64,000 nt of DNA from Melitaea cinxia (GCF_905220565.1 NC_059422.1:7956272-8020271), one strand, 5' to 3'. Positions 10,050 through 19,842 are shown, counted from the stretch's first letter. The notes: generated from the sequence alone by a model not told the origin. Numbers and translations: made by a program.

Positions 10050-10425
10050 TTTTTGCTGCGTGGTTACGGCAGTTTTAAAAATATCCACCCCCTCTCTTCC
10101 CGTGGGTGTCGTAAGATGCAACTAAGGGATAACACAGTTCCACTACCACCTTGGAACTTAAAAAGCCGACCGATGGAGGAATAACCATCCAACTGACTTT
10201 GAAATACACAGACCGAAGCCAGCCTTGCGGTCACCAACCCTCCTGCCCAGCGTGGTGACTATAAATAAATAAATAATAAATAAACACATCACACTCAACG
10301 GTCCCCAGTAGGATTTTCTCCAGTGTTGGGGGAACTATGGGCAAAACACGTGAGTTTTCGCCATTTTTGGCGCGAACTTGTGGAGGCCAATGTCCTATCC
10401 TATCCTATGTGTTAGGCTGAAGTGA
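10050..10425 (+). mobile_element. LINE 3' end (family R) with small insertion
   Basis: Same order as 56586-56904: 'ctctcttcccgtgggtgtc', 'ccaccttggaacttaaaaag', 'tgcccagcgtggtgacta', 'ggcgcgaacttgtggaggc'. About 80 bases starting 'taaataaataaataataaa' interrupt it, flanked by 'actat' on both sides. Confidence 0.75.
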
Positions 10426-10489
10426 TGATCTTTTCTCATGTTTTCTCAATTCCTTAAGGTGTTTTGTCTGCCTACTTGGTGACAACACT

Positions 10490-10722
10490 ATTTCTTTTAC
10501 ATACACACTTGGTCGACTGTTCTAAATTAAGAAATTTAATTCTTGTGTTATAGGTAATCGCCAAATTATATAGCTATATTTTTTTCGATTAACATACATA
10601 CAAATAAAATATATATAGAATAAATATGTATATTACAGCCAAAGGGACGGCAATCGAACTTAATACCCCGGAGTAGAAAGCAGGGTCACTATAAACTGCT
10701 CCAACGGGCTAGTCAAACAGTA
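10490..10722 (-). mobile_element. SINE-C copy
   Basis: Reverse strand carries 'tgactagcccgttggagcag', a degraded box B (attcgattgccgt) and the 3' part 'aacacaagaatt'. Older than the copy at 39208. A SINE-B scrap follows at 10735-10775. Confidence 0.65.
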
Positions 10723-10826
10723 CTCAAAAGCAGCATTATTTAGCTGTGACCTTCTGTAACATTTTCTTCCTCAGTCAGACTGCCGTATAAAAATAACTCG
10801 TAAACTACTCTTCCATTTGAGCAATT

Positions 10827-11172
10827 CATAAATTACGTCACACTTTAAGGGGGTAGGGTTCCAGGAAGTGTGATAGTGTGTGACAAGGGATGGGGAGGGT
10901 CCAAAATTATAAGAAATCGCATTTCAAAATGTAATATACATACATATATTATTAGTAGTTGAATTGATGTTAATTTTATTGAAAAATAGCTTGAATGGAA
11001 ATAATAATAATGTCAAAAGTGATGTTCTCATTTAATACATAATACTATTATATAGGTGTAAAGTTGTAAAATATGTGACGTCGCATTAGGGGGGGGGGGA
11101 CATTGATCTGTGACAAGGATAGGGAAGAGTAAAATAATCGTGAAATTCGTGTGGCGTAATATATAGACGGCC
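10827..11172. mobile_element. G-rich MITE (family G)
   Basis: Starts 'cataaattacgtcac' and ends 'gtggcgtaatatatagacgg', an imperfect inverted pair. In between are G-rich runs (gtgacaagggatggggaggg and a 10-G run at ~11090). A left end of the same family lies at 63835. Confidence 0.6.
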
Positions 11173-11480
11173 CTATTTTACGGTAAAAGGCGTACAACGT
11201 CAAAAGAATCACCTAGTGTTTCTCACACGTCCCCAGCCAACAATAGCAAATGCCATGTTTACGAGCGGTCAGGCGAGGGAGACCGTACGCTAAATAATAA
11301 ATACAACTAGAATTTTATTGGTAACAGATCGATAGACACTTGCGGAAATACGGATGAACATCTATACAAGTCTCTAGTTGTAACTAGGCTTACGTCGAAA
11401 AACTATGATGCTTTGGTAAAAGGCAGTAATGGTTTTTAACTGATTTTATAAAATTTTGGACATTTTTTTCATGACTATAA
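11173..11480. other. No gene seen
   Basis: Mixed-composition DNA, with a GC-richer patch at 11215-11280 that I cannot assign. Confidence 0.4.
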
Positions 11481-11580
11481 CTGGCCGTGCCCTGTGTTTT
11501 CGACCGCGTTAATTTGATTAAAAAAACATATTAAAATACTATATAGCCATAGCCTTGTATTTTTGCATCAAGGATTGTCC
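11481..11580 (+). repeat. Element F fragment
   Basis: 'actggccgtgccctgtg...cgcgttaatttgatt' followed by 'actatatagcc', like 6179 and 45720. Confidence 0.4.
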
Positions 11581-11715
11581 CTAACAGGTCAGACAAAGGG
11601 TTGCAGAATTAGAATGTTGTTTGAAACTGTGTATTGTGCTGAGATTCCTCAGCCCTTACTATTGGTAATCTCGGCTCTAAGTTTCAATATATTAATCGTA
11701 AAAGTAATCATTTTT

Positions 11716-11760
11716 ATTATAGTGATTAAGTAGTTAAATAAACTACTTAATCACTATAAT
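11716..11760. repeat. Perfect palindrome, 20-bp arms, 5-bp loop
   Basis: attatagtgattaagtagtt and its exact reverse complement flank 'aaata'. It abuts the truncated end of the SINE-A copy that follows. Confidence 0.85.
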
Positions 11761-11787
11761 CAAAAAGTTAAGTAGTTTACTGATTTG

Positions 11788-12078
11788 TGTCTGTTGCGGG
11801 TTCGATCCCGCACATTTGTATTGGCCATGCAGATGTTTGCCGTGGTCTGGGTATTTGTACAATCCTTGAGGATCTCCCCATCGTACCTCGGAGAGTACGT
11901 TAAACCATCGATCCCGGTTGCTATCATGTACACCTGATAGCGACTATATACGTTACTCATAGTAGGGAATATATCCACCAACTCGCGTTGGAGCAGCGTA
12001 GTGAGTTAAGTTCTGATCCTTCTCCTACATGGTTAAAGAGGCCTATGCCCAGCAGAGGGATAATACAGGCTGAAATGT
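11788..12078 (+). mobile_element. SINE-A, truncated in its head
   Basis: Starts at box B (gttgcgggttcgatcccgca) and runs to 'gggataatacaggctgaa'. Box A is lost. Confidence 0.8.
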
Positions 12079-12135
12079 AGCGATTAATTAGTTTGATATT
12101 CAAAAATCTTTATAGGGTCAGGTAGTAAATAAATA

Positions 12136-12776
12136 ATAATTTTGTTTGTTTGCAAACGAAAATAAAACGGCTTGAATTACATCAACCAGTAATACGACTC
12201 AGGTAGGCGGAAAATTGTCAAGTACCTATTTTTTTTTTAATATATAGACTAGCGCTTGACAATGACAAGTGAGAAACTTGATGGTAAGTCAAGATGCAGC
12301 CTAAGACACACTTGCCTAGAAGATGCCTATTCACTCTTAATTTAAGGATACCCAAGTTTTAGTTAGTTGGAAAAACGGAACCCGTTCCATATTTTTGCGG
12401 TGCGTATTAGGAAAAAAGGACACAAAGCGCTTAGTGCGAGATCGTGGGATTTCAACCACGTAGCGGTACAGACACATAAGATGCCTTGCGGTTCGGTGGT
12501 AGAAAGGTGATGGCGGAACCAAATTGTATAGTTCTTGAGCACACTCTCCGAAATATATCCTGTAAAAAAAAACGCATATTAATTTATTTATTATTGCTAC
12601 AGATAATTAAAAAAGCACTCGTCAGATCTCGATTAAATTAACATAGGACTACATAACAAGCACCGCCTTTCGATTAAAAAAGAGTAATAAAAATCGATCT
12701 ACACAGTCCAAAGTTATGAGGTAACGCACAAAAAAAAAACGAATTAATAACGTCCTCCTTTTTTGAAATAGGTTAA
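12136..12776 (-). mobile_element. MITE-D (D4) split by repeat L
   Basis: The left part, to ~12232, has 'gcttgaattacatcaaccag'. The right part, from ~12571, has 'cgtcagatctcgattaaatt' and ends 'cctccttttttgaaataggt'. The middle is repeat L. Confidence 0.65.
12232..12570. mobile_element. Repeat L inserted in MITE-D
   Basis: GC-richer than its host. Cues: 'gcgcttgacaatgacaagtg', 'gatgcctattcactctta', 'agtgcgagatcgtgggattt', 'gccttgcggttcggtggtag', 'gagcacactctccgaaatat'. The short - strand frame in it (12337-12522) is not a protein I recognise. Looks like a LINE 3' region. Confidence 0.55.
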
Positions 12777-13559
12777 AAATACACATGTGTATTCATTCGT
12801 TCATTTGTATTAATGGCTTGCAACAGTGCCAAAATAGCACAGATAATGTCGCCAATGTTACGTAGAATGGAGAGGACATGAATAAGATTGATCGGGGCGG
12901 TTGAGATAACAATCTCAATAGGATTTAAAAGACCATAGAAATAGTATGTGTACTCGTACATTGTCTGTGTATTACTGCAGTATTTCTGATAAAAATTATA
13001 TTTTTATAATTTGTCTATTTAATCGGTATGCGCAGATGTTTTTTTATAACTGGTCAACATTACATTTTAAGTTTTTTTAACAATATTTTTCGTATGCTTC
13101 TTTTGAGTATGGTAACAATTTAATTGGTTTTAAACGAATTTTAAATATTTTCATAAATTCAAATTTAAAAGAAAATCTTTTTACTTGTTATCGTAAATGT
13201 AATTATGGATAAGTTTACAAGACTAATTTAAAATTTAATACTATATATTAAATAATACGTTATCGCCTTTAGTGTTATAATTTTTACATATGTATACTCG
13301 CTACGGTATAGCTACACAACTGCTACTGAAACTGCGAAACGTAGCCACGATCTACGAGAGAGTGGCGAGTGCCATAACTTCTTCTTAATATATGACTTCT
13401 CTTAAGATAACCACCAAATAATTTGCTGACTCTTTCGTAAAAAGCAGACTAAAGATGTACTTTCTTTCTTATAAAGTAGGTAATCAAAGAATATAATCAC
13501 AGTAGCAATGACAATGACACACAACTTTTGACTTATAATAATGTCCTCGTCAGATAACA
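12777..13559. other. No gene seen
   Basis: AT-rich. 12780-12960 has a 'tgtgtattcattcg...caacagtgcc' stretch I cannot assign. Confidence 0.45.
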
Positions 13560-13845
13560 CCCAGTCTCTGCTGTAGTGGTGCGTGAAGGAATCTGAAAAC
13601 CGATGGGCGCGGTTCGATTGTTAACAGGAATGAATGTTCGTATTTATACAAAAATTTCTTTTCGGTCGTAGTATCTGTCCTTATCGGTCTTCCAATTGTG
13701 CCTCGGAGAGCACGTAAGACTACCGACGTCGGTTTTTATCACAGAAATGTGATAGCAATCGTTATTCATAGATGGGAATATAGCCTACATACAGATTTAG
13801 AAAGCCTTTGCCCAGCAGTGGTATGATACAGACCGAATCATGTTG
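13560..13845 (+). mobile_element. SINE-A' (alternative head), old copy
   Basis: Head 'ctgctgtagtggtgcgtg...gcgcggttcgattgtta' differs from SINE-A. The body then matches SINE-A (gtgcctcggagagcacgt, gcccagcagtgg). The body has internal deletions. Confidence 0.6.
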
Positions 13846-14147
13846 TAATCAATCAGATTGGTCATGTCAACATAATACTGCCCCGCAGCCATTAATAATA
13901 CGGTACGCAGATACTGACGTTCTATTTCGTGGTTCTATTTGTCCGTGTCTTAAGGTAAGAGATTGAGACCGCGTGGCGCAGCTCATGGTCTACATTTTAC
14001 TGAAAGTTTCAAAGTTAATTTAACTCATATAAGGAATACATTTTTTTTAATAAAAGGTAAAATTTACTTAAAAAATATGAACGATATAAAATTAATTTCT
14101 ATTTCGCTAAACAAACTATTTCAGACGATATTTGAACAAAACACCCA
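13846..14147. other. No gene seen
   Basis: AT-rich. The open frame at 13963-14238 runs into a LINE tail and is not credible as a gene. Confidence 0.45.
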
Positions 14148-14225
14148 GTCAGTCAGCTCAGCCTATTGCAGTCCACTGCTGGACATAGGCCTCCCCAAGT
14201 TCGCGCCAGACATCCCGGTTTTCCG
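14148..14225 (-). mobile_element. LINE 3' tail scrap (family R-like)
   Basis: 'cagcctattgcagtccactg', 'ggacataggcctccccaag', 'gcgccagacatcccgg'. Confidence 0.65.
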
Positions 14226-14384
14226 CAAAACGATATAATGACAGCTTGACGTAATAGCGAGAAGAATGCTAACAAACGCTGATCGCACGCTTATTGTCAA
14301 ATACAATTGCAATTAAAATAAGGCCAGACTTCCTGTTAAAAGTTAGTACTTTTATTATTTTTCAACAAATCAATAAATATCTTA

Positions 14385-14470
14385 ACACAAACACGGTCTT
14401 CCGTTCCTAAATTAAGCAACTATGCTTGTGTCATAGGTAACTGCTGATTGATATAGCTACAAAATTATTA
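14385..14470 (-). mobile_element. SINE-C 3' fragment
   Basis: 'cacggtcttccgttcctaaa', 'gcttgtgtcataggtaac'. Confidence 0.5.
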
Positions 14471-14861
14471 TTTTTTTTTGTTACTGCGTAAGTAATTATA
14501 TGTACTATATTAATTATTAAAATATAAAACTGTAAGTGTTATTTTTTTAAAGAAAATAATAGATATACAGAAAATATGATCAGAGTTTTGAAACATCTAA
14601 AATGCCAATCGAGTTAAGGTTGTATCTGATACAAACTGCTAACTGTGGCGTTGAACAAAGAGTTTGAGGACAGACAGACATTTATGTACTAAGGAGATAT
14701 GTGCTTATATACGGAAATGGGAACGCCTATCTGAGTGGGAGGGACTTGTGGGGGGCGTGGTTTGATAACCATCGATGTTGGAAATTTGGAGGAGATATTT
14801 TTGTATTGTGTGGATTTCTTTTATTTTGCAAAATATAGTATTTTTCATTTTCAAATCTATA

Positions 14862-15085
14862 TTAGTGCCCGGATTGAAGCCGAAAGACAAGTCATTATAC
14901 AGAACACAATGTACTCCTTAATAACATAGGGGTTTATAATACCATTCGTGCTTTTCGTCTTGGCGAAAAAGCAAAACAATTGTATGGAATTGTACAACTA
15001 TGTCTGAAGCGTCATATGTAAGTATGAGTGTGTAAAAATGTGGGTGACATGTCCAACCTGTCAACAAACCCTCTACAAAATATTA
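14862..15085 (+). pseudogene. LINE C-terminal / 3' UTR remnant, second copy
   Basis: Matches 7015-7245: 'attgaagccgaaagacaagt', 'cagaacacaatgtactcctt', 'gcgaaaaagcaaaacaattg', 'gggtgacatgtccaa'. Retains only the RIEAER.V end of the polymerase frame. The DNA just before it (14700-14860) is not shared. Confidence 0.55.
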
Positions 15086-15104
15086 AGAATAAAAAAAAAG
15101 TATG

Positions 15105-15240
15105 CTTTAGACCACACGACTGAAGTAAAACTTTCCAAACCTAACCTTCTATCTTCACTAACTTCCTCTCAAGTTCTACTCGACCAGCCCGATCACACTT
15201 CTCATAACGCTCTTCACACGTTTACTTCAAAAATTGACTA
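15105..15240 (-). repeat. Dispersed repeat O, copy 2
   Basis: Reverse match to 1545-1735: 'gatcacacttctcataacgc', 'gactgaagtaaaacttt'. Confidence 0.6.
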
Positions 15241-15432
15241 ATCTATACTAATATTATAAAAGTACAGAATTTTGTTTGCTTGATCACGCTAATCTCAAGA
15301 ATCACTAGTTGGACCTGAAAAATTAGTTTTGTTTTGGATAGTCCATTCCGAGGAAGTCTATACATGGAGATTTTTGTATGTTTTATTCTCAAATTAACTC
15401 GGGTAAAGTTACGGGGCACAGCTAGTAAGTAT
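15240..15432 (-). repeat. Element F fragment
   Basis: Begins 'tatactaatattataaaag' and ends 'acggggcacagctagta', the reverse of the 'tagctgtgccccg' start. Confidence 0.6.
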
Positions 15433-15644
15433 AATGTTAAAGTGATTGAAAAGAATTGTCAGATTGGGACTACCTTTTGGATTTATTCGTGTAATTTCAA
15501 TGAATGGAATATGTTTTTGGAAATATATGTTTTGGGAAAAATTTAGATCTTGATACTTATAAATTTATAATATAAATAATTAAAGCCGTTGTCACCCGTT
15601 GCTCTGCGCTTACAATAATGGCGTAAAACTCAACTTTTGCGTCG

Positions 15645-15832
15645 TTAACACTGCTTTCAAGCAGTTTTGTGTTCCTGTTGGTGAGTAAGGTGACCAGAGC
15701 TCCTGGGGAGATTGTGGTACGGTCGTCATCGCGCTTGTAATGCTTCTGGTATTACAGGCGTCTATAATAGTCTACGGTAATTGGTTACCATCAGGTGAGG
15801 AGTTAACGCTTTTTTGCCTACCTAGTATAATA
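15645..15832 (+). mobile_element. SINE-B, 5'-truncated
   Basis: 'gtgttcctgttggtgagtaa' through 'ttaccatcaggtgagg' and 'cctacctagtataataaaa'. Confidence 0.75.
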
Positions 15833-15974
15833 AAAAATCATATTTCGTACCATTCTCCGCAAGGAACTTTAGTGTATTTTGAGACAAACGAAAGTACAAT
15901 CTTGGATCAGAGTTCGTCAATCTAGCAAAATTACATTGATATTCATGCAATTTCTGCTCCTACTAATCTCTCGG

Positions 15975-16070
15975 CTCCACTGTAGGTTAGCGGATATTTC
16001 TGCTACGATCCTACTCCTATATGGAGAAATAGGCCTATGTCCAGCAGTAGGATGATACAGACTGAATCAT
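15975..16070 (+). mobile_element. SINE-A'-like tail
   Basis: 'tatatggagaaataggccta', 'gtccagcagtaggatgatac', 'agactgaatcatcatc'. Body and head absent. Confidence 0.55.
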
Positions 16071-16174
16071 CATCCAAGCAGGTAAATGTTTAAGTGATTC
16101 ATGGCCTAAATACAACAGATAATTTTTACAGTTTCAAATTCTGTATAGTTCATTCATTTGTGTATTAAGCTATA

Positions 16175-16345
16175 TCATTTCAGCTTAACACAGTCCACTG
16201 CTGGACATAGGACTTCACAAGTTCACGCCAAAAATTGCATGAACTCATGTGTTTTATTCATAGTCACCACGCTGGGTTATCCCGTCATCGGTCGGATTTT
16301 TAAGATCCAAGGTTGTAGTGGAACTGTGTTGGGAACTGGGAAGAG
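16175..16345 (-). mobile_element. LINE 3' tail (family R)
   Basis: 'cacagtccactgctggacat', 'agttcacgccaaaaattgc', 'tagtcaccacgctgggtta', then 'aaggttgtagtggaactgtg'. Confidence 0.7.
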
Positions 16346-16399
16346 AAGGTTATTAAGTTATATGCAAGAATATAATTTAGAAAATTCTGTGTTGTGTCT

Positions 16400-16714
16400 C
16401 CTGTAGACAATTATTTCCTACCTATCTTTCATATACTTTAAAAATTTATAATATTTTTAGTACAACCATAAAAAAATATAGTTTTGTTTTGTTCTAAAAT
16501 AGCCTTTTAAATGCCATAAACATACGGCTTTGGTGTATACATTGCATTATATGTTTTTTTATTTATTTTTTTCCACATTACACTTGTCCTAGCAAAATAT
16601 TAAATTATCTGATTCAATGCAGTAATGCGGAAGTTATGTGCGTTGTATGTACGTGGAGATATTTCAGCTATTCCTTTTTATTCATATAGAAAATATAAGA
16701 TTATGAGTATCATT
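16400..16714. other. No gene seen
   Basis: AT-rich, no repeat recognised. Confidence 0.45.
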
Positions 16715-16910
16715 ACATAGTATAAAACAAAGTCGCTTCCCACTGTCTGTATTCTTAGATCTTTAAATCTACACGACGGATTTTGATGCGGTTTTCTTTA
16801 GTAAATAGAGTGATTCCAGAGGAAGGTTCATATGTAAAATACATGCATAATATAGTAGTGGAACACTGATAGTTTTTACAACTGTACGAAGCCGGGGTGG
16901 CCCGCTAGTA
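16715..16910 (-). repeat. Element F subtype ('gcgactttgttttata' end)
   Basis: Reverse match to 35888-36085: 'tataaaacaaagtcgcttcc', 'ttgatgcggttttctttagt', and the start 'tactagcgggccaccccgg' on the - strand. Confidence 0.65.
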
Positions 16911-16911
16911 T

Positions 16912-17100
16912 TTAATAAATAAACATTTGTATTAAAGACGTTGATAACAACCGCATCCAACAACCGACTGTGCTCAAGTTTCCCTTCTCCATGGCAACTT
17001 CTATGGGCGTGGTGCCGAGCCAATTGGGTAAAAGTACTGAAAAATCAATATTTGCAGCCTTCAGGCTGTTTATGAATATTTTAAAAATACTGCAGAGGTT
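16912..17100 (-). pseudogene. Ankyrin-repeat-like coding fragment
   Basis: The - strand frame includes ANIDFS, then NWLGTTPIEVAMEKGNLSTV and MRLL. This fits one ankyrin repeat (G-x-TP-L/I-x-x-A-x-x-x-G-N-x-x-x-V...LL) preceded by the 'AN-I-D' loop of the previous repeat. A possible acceptor (tgatttttcag) lies just inside it. The frame ends at a stop next to the F element at 16910, and no further repeats are open on either side. The DNA here is more GC-rich than its surroundings. It could be an isolated exon of a - strand gene, a dead duplicate, or chance. There is no partner exon in view. Confidence 0.3.
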
Positions 17101-17130
17101 TTTTTTATGATAACGGCTAGACAAATTCAT

Positions 17131-17324
17131 GCAGATAAAGAATAGTTTTAGTCAGAAGATATTCTGTAATGTGGTTCTATTTTATTTATATTGCAAAGGT
17201 GAATACAGATACATAAAAATGTATAGAAAGCGTATTCGTACCTCGTTATTAACTTATATAATGCATTTGTATAATTCTAAAAAACAAAACGATTTTTTTC
17301 GATAAGTTTAGAACGTAATATTAA
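17131..17324. other. No gene seen
   Basis: AT-rich spacer. Confidence 0.4.
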
Positions 17325-17596
17325 CTGGAGTAGGGGACAGCAGGAAATTTTCTGCCCAAAATATGATGCAGCCAGACTTGGATAGTACCTCGACCTTCAC
17401 GTCACGCTAAATAATTCTGTTTTCAAACAGTATTATGTTCCTATTGGTGAGTTAGGTGGACAGAACTCCTGGGGGATCAGGGATGGGGTCGGCAACGCGC
17501 TTGCGATGCTTTAGGTGTTACAGGCCTCGATAAGCTACAGTTACCACTTACCATCAGGTGAGGCGGACGCTTGTTTGCCGACCTAGTTATATATTT
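17325..17596 (+). mobile_element. SINE-B, near full-length
   Basis: 'aggggacagcaggaaat', 'tagtacctcgacctt', 'ggcaacgcgcttgcgatgct', 'ttaccatcaggtgagg', 'cttgtttgccgacctagtta'. Confidence 0.75.
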
Positions 17597-17696
17597 AAAA
17601 AAAGATTATAAAGAAAGATTATTTGACTGTCCGTCTGATCTCGATCACATATAAAAGAGATACGACAAGCACAAGGCTTTAAAGCGACCATATTAA

Positions 17697-17882
17697 CTAA
17701 ACTCGAAAAGTATCTACGATTTTATTTTTGTGTTACATTAGGAATTCTAAACATTTTTGAATATCATATCAAAAATTGACCGCTCCAGCCAGGTTCGACA
17801 CGGTCAGTCGGAGATGCGGGTTCGAACCCCGCTGTAGCGGTCAATTTTTATATGATATTCAAAAATGTTTAAACTCGAAAAG
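17697..17882. mobile_element. Folded-back tRNA-like element T1
   Basis: The arm at 17749-17784 is the reverse complement of 17836-17870 with one indel. Both are the 3' flank of the tRNA-like unit seen at 33.5 and 50.0 kb. The centre joins two 3' halves of the tRNA-like sequence at about 17797-17799 (ggttcga|cacggtcag), so the 5' half is gone. Direct repeats 'taaactcgaaaag' flank it (17698-17710 and 17870-17882), which is consistent with a target duplication. Confidence 0.7.
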
Positions 17883-17984
17883 AACTGTACCAATTCGAAT
17901 AATTCTCATTTTCCCATTTTCCTTTAAAAAAGTTTGAATCGGATTAAAATTTAAAAAAAAATTGCGCAAAAAAAGTATCCTTTA

Positions 17985-18125
17985 CACCACAAGACTGAAG
18001 TAAAATTTTCTATCTTCACTAACTTTTATCTCCTTCTCAACTTCCGTTCGCCTCGCCACAATCACACTTTTCATAACGCTCTCGTCGTGTATTCATCAGC
18101 TTACTCCCCAAGTCAAGTGTATGTA
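17985..18125 (-). repeat. Dispersed repeat O, copy 3
   Basis: 'agactgaagtaaaattttct', 'aatcacacttttcataacgc', 'cttccgttcgcctcgcc'. Confidence 0.6.
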
Positions 18126-18309
18126 AAGAAGTTTCTCAACTTTAAGCGGTTGACTGTTTGATAGATAACTTCTCATGAGCATGCTTATAAGCTATTATTA
18201 TATACAATAACAGAATAAGCATATACTTATTCATCATAGATAAAAATCTCTACCCAAAAGTGGGATACTTACAAACTGTTCCAGCAAAAGAGATTAATAG
18301 CCCACTTTA

Positions 18310-18725
18310 AAAGTCAATATTAACTGCTTCAGCTGCAATATTCCACTGCTGGGCATAGTTCTCTTTCCCCATGTAGGAGAAGAATCAGAGCTTAATCCAT
18401 CACGCTGCTCCAATGCGGGTTGACAGATATATTGTCTACTTTTTTTTTTTTTTATGTCACTAGGTCGGCAACAAGCGTACGGCTCACCTGATGGTAAGCG
18501 ATTACCGTAGCTTATAGACACCTGCAACACCAGAAGCATCGCAAGCGCGTTGCCGACCCAATCCCCAATCCCCCCAGTCTACTATGAGTAAGGATCGCTA
18601 TCAGGTGTACATGATAATAACCGTGACGGCTTAACGTGATCTCCGAGGCACGGTGGGAAGACCCACAAGGACAGCACAAACACCCAGACCACAGCAAAAA
18701 TCTGTATGACCAATACAAAAGTTTG
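18310..18725 (-). mobile_element. SINE-A interrupted by SINE-B
   Basis: Left part 18310-18440 (cttcagctgcaatattccac ... gttgacagatatattg), right part 18577-18725 (gtctactatgagtaaggatc ... ccaatacaaaagtttgtca). The gap is filled by the insertion described next. Confidence 0.85.
18441..18576 (-). mobile_element. SINE-B 3' part inserted in SINE-A
   Basis: Begins with a 13-T run (its A tail on the - strand) and 'atgtcactaggtcggcaaca'. It ends truncated at 'ccaatccccaatcccccc'. 'gtctact' occurs on both sides (18434-18440 and 18577-18583), a 7-bp target duplication. Confidence 0.85.
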
Positions 18726-18744
18726 TCATGAACGGGTTCGAACC

Positions 18745-19305
18745 CACAATCGCCCGCGGAGCAGCCACAAATAAATTATGTCAAAATAAGTCAAGTAATA
18801 AGTGTCAGAAAATAAGTGTACATATATTGTAGTTAGCAAATGGGTGTAAGTGTGATAAAAATAATTAGTATATAAGAATATAAAAAAGCAATATGTAGAA
18901 TAGTCTTGGTCAGTGGACTCGCGTCGACTTTTAGAAATTTGAAATTTAAGACTACTTATTAAGGCTTCTGGATTCTAAGTTGCGGTGAAGTACCGATGCA
19001 TGTTAAAAAATAATAATAATAATATATGGAATAACAAAAGCACGGGCATAATGAGCCTGTGGATATATCACATAATTAAAAAAAAAAAAAAAAATATGTG
19101 ACCGTTGCGTCAACGCGGCGTCTATTAATTGATTATGAGGCATTCTCATAGAGTTTCATTATTAAATTAACAAAACAAACAAGATGTGTTCACATCAGCA
19201 CAGTATTACGACCGTTTCGTACAGCCATTGAACTCTAGAGGGTGGGAAAAAGACTAAAAAATAATCACTTTTTGATTTTAGGGTTCCGTAAATATTCCTC
19301 TAAAG
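18745..19305. other. No gene seen
   Basis: AT-rich. Contains 'tttagggttccgta' at ~19278, a word that also appears in reduced form at 54955. Confidence 0.4.
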
Positions 19306-19515
19306 TTGGCGCACTGCACACATATTTTGTCGTAGGTAGTAAGTTATGTTGATCCGTCACGCTGAGGTGAAAGGCTCGATCGGGTGAACTCGGGACCGCC
19401 GAGCGCACCCGAGCGAGAAAGATACAGTCAGTCTTCACTGCTGTGTGGCTGTGTTTAGTATATTCAATTAATACGTTAAAATAATTATCTTAATTAATTT
19501 AATAGTTATTATTGG
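19306..19515 (+). repeat. Conserved repeat J, copy 1 (LTR-like)
   Basis: About 210 bases strongly matching the reverse strand of 51837-52036. Shared blocks: 'tgatccgtcacgct', 'gaaaggctcgatcgggtgaa', 'ctcgggaccgccgag', 'cccgagcgagaaagatacag', 'gctgtgtttagtatattcaa'. It has a TCAGT initiator-like word at 19428-19432. No frame. Could be a solo LTR or a DNA-element end. Confidence 0.6.
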
Positions 19516-19624
19516 TACGTAATAATAATTATTTAACAATTATTTGGTTTACATTGTGAGGTTAGTGTGTGTAGTTAATGGTTTATCGTGCTAATATTTT
19601 ACATAGAATATATATATATATATA

Positions 19625-19841
19625 CTAGCTGTGCCCGCGGCTTCGCCCGCGTAGAAATCAGTGTGTCACAAAGTTTTCTCGGCAAACTTCCAGTGAAACT
19701 ATTATCGAAATCGGCTTAGCCGTTCCGTAAACCTTTCTCTCCAAGCCCTCTCTCCATTGGTGAAATCGCATGAAAATCCGTTCAGTAGATTTTGAAGGAA
19801 TCTTTCACATATACTTTTGGGGACTTTGTTTTATAATACAC
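19625..19841 (+). repeat. Element F subtype, complete-looking
   Basis: 'tagctgtgcccgcggcttcg', 'gcatgaaaatccgttcagta', ends 'ggggactttgttttataata'. Same layout as 35888-36085. Preceded by an (AT) run. Confidence 0.65.
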
Positions 19842-19842
19842 T

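Noticed and set aside
13963..14238. 91-codon + strand frame
   Set aside because: Its C-terminal third is a LINE tail read in reverse.
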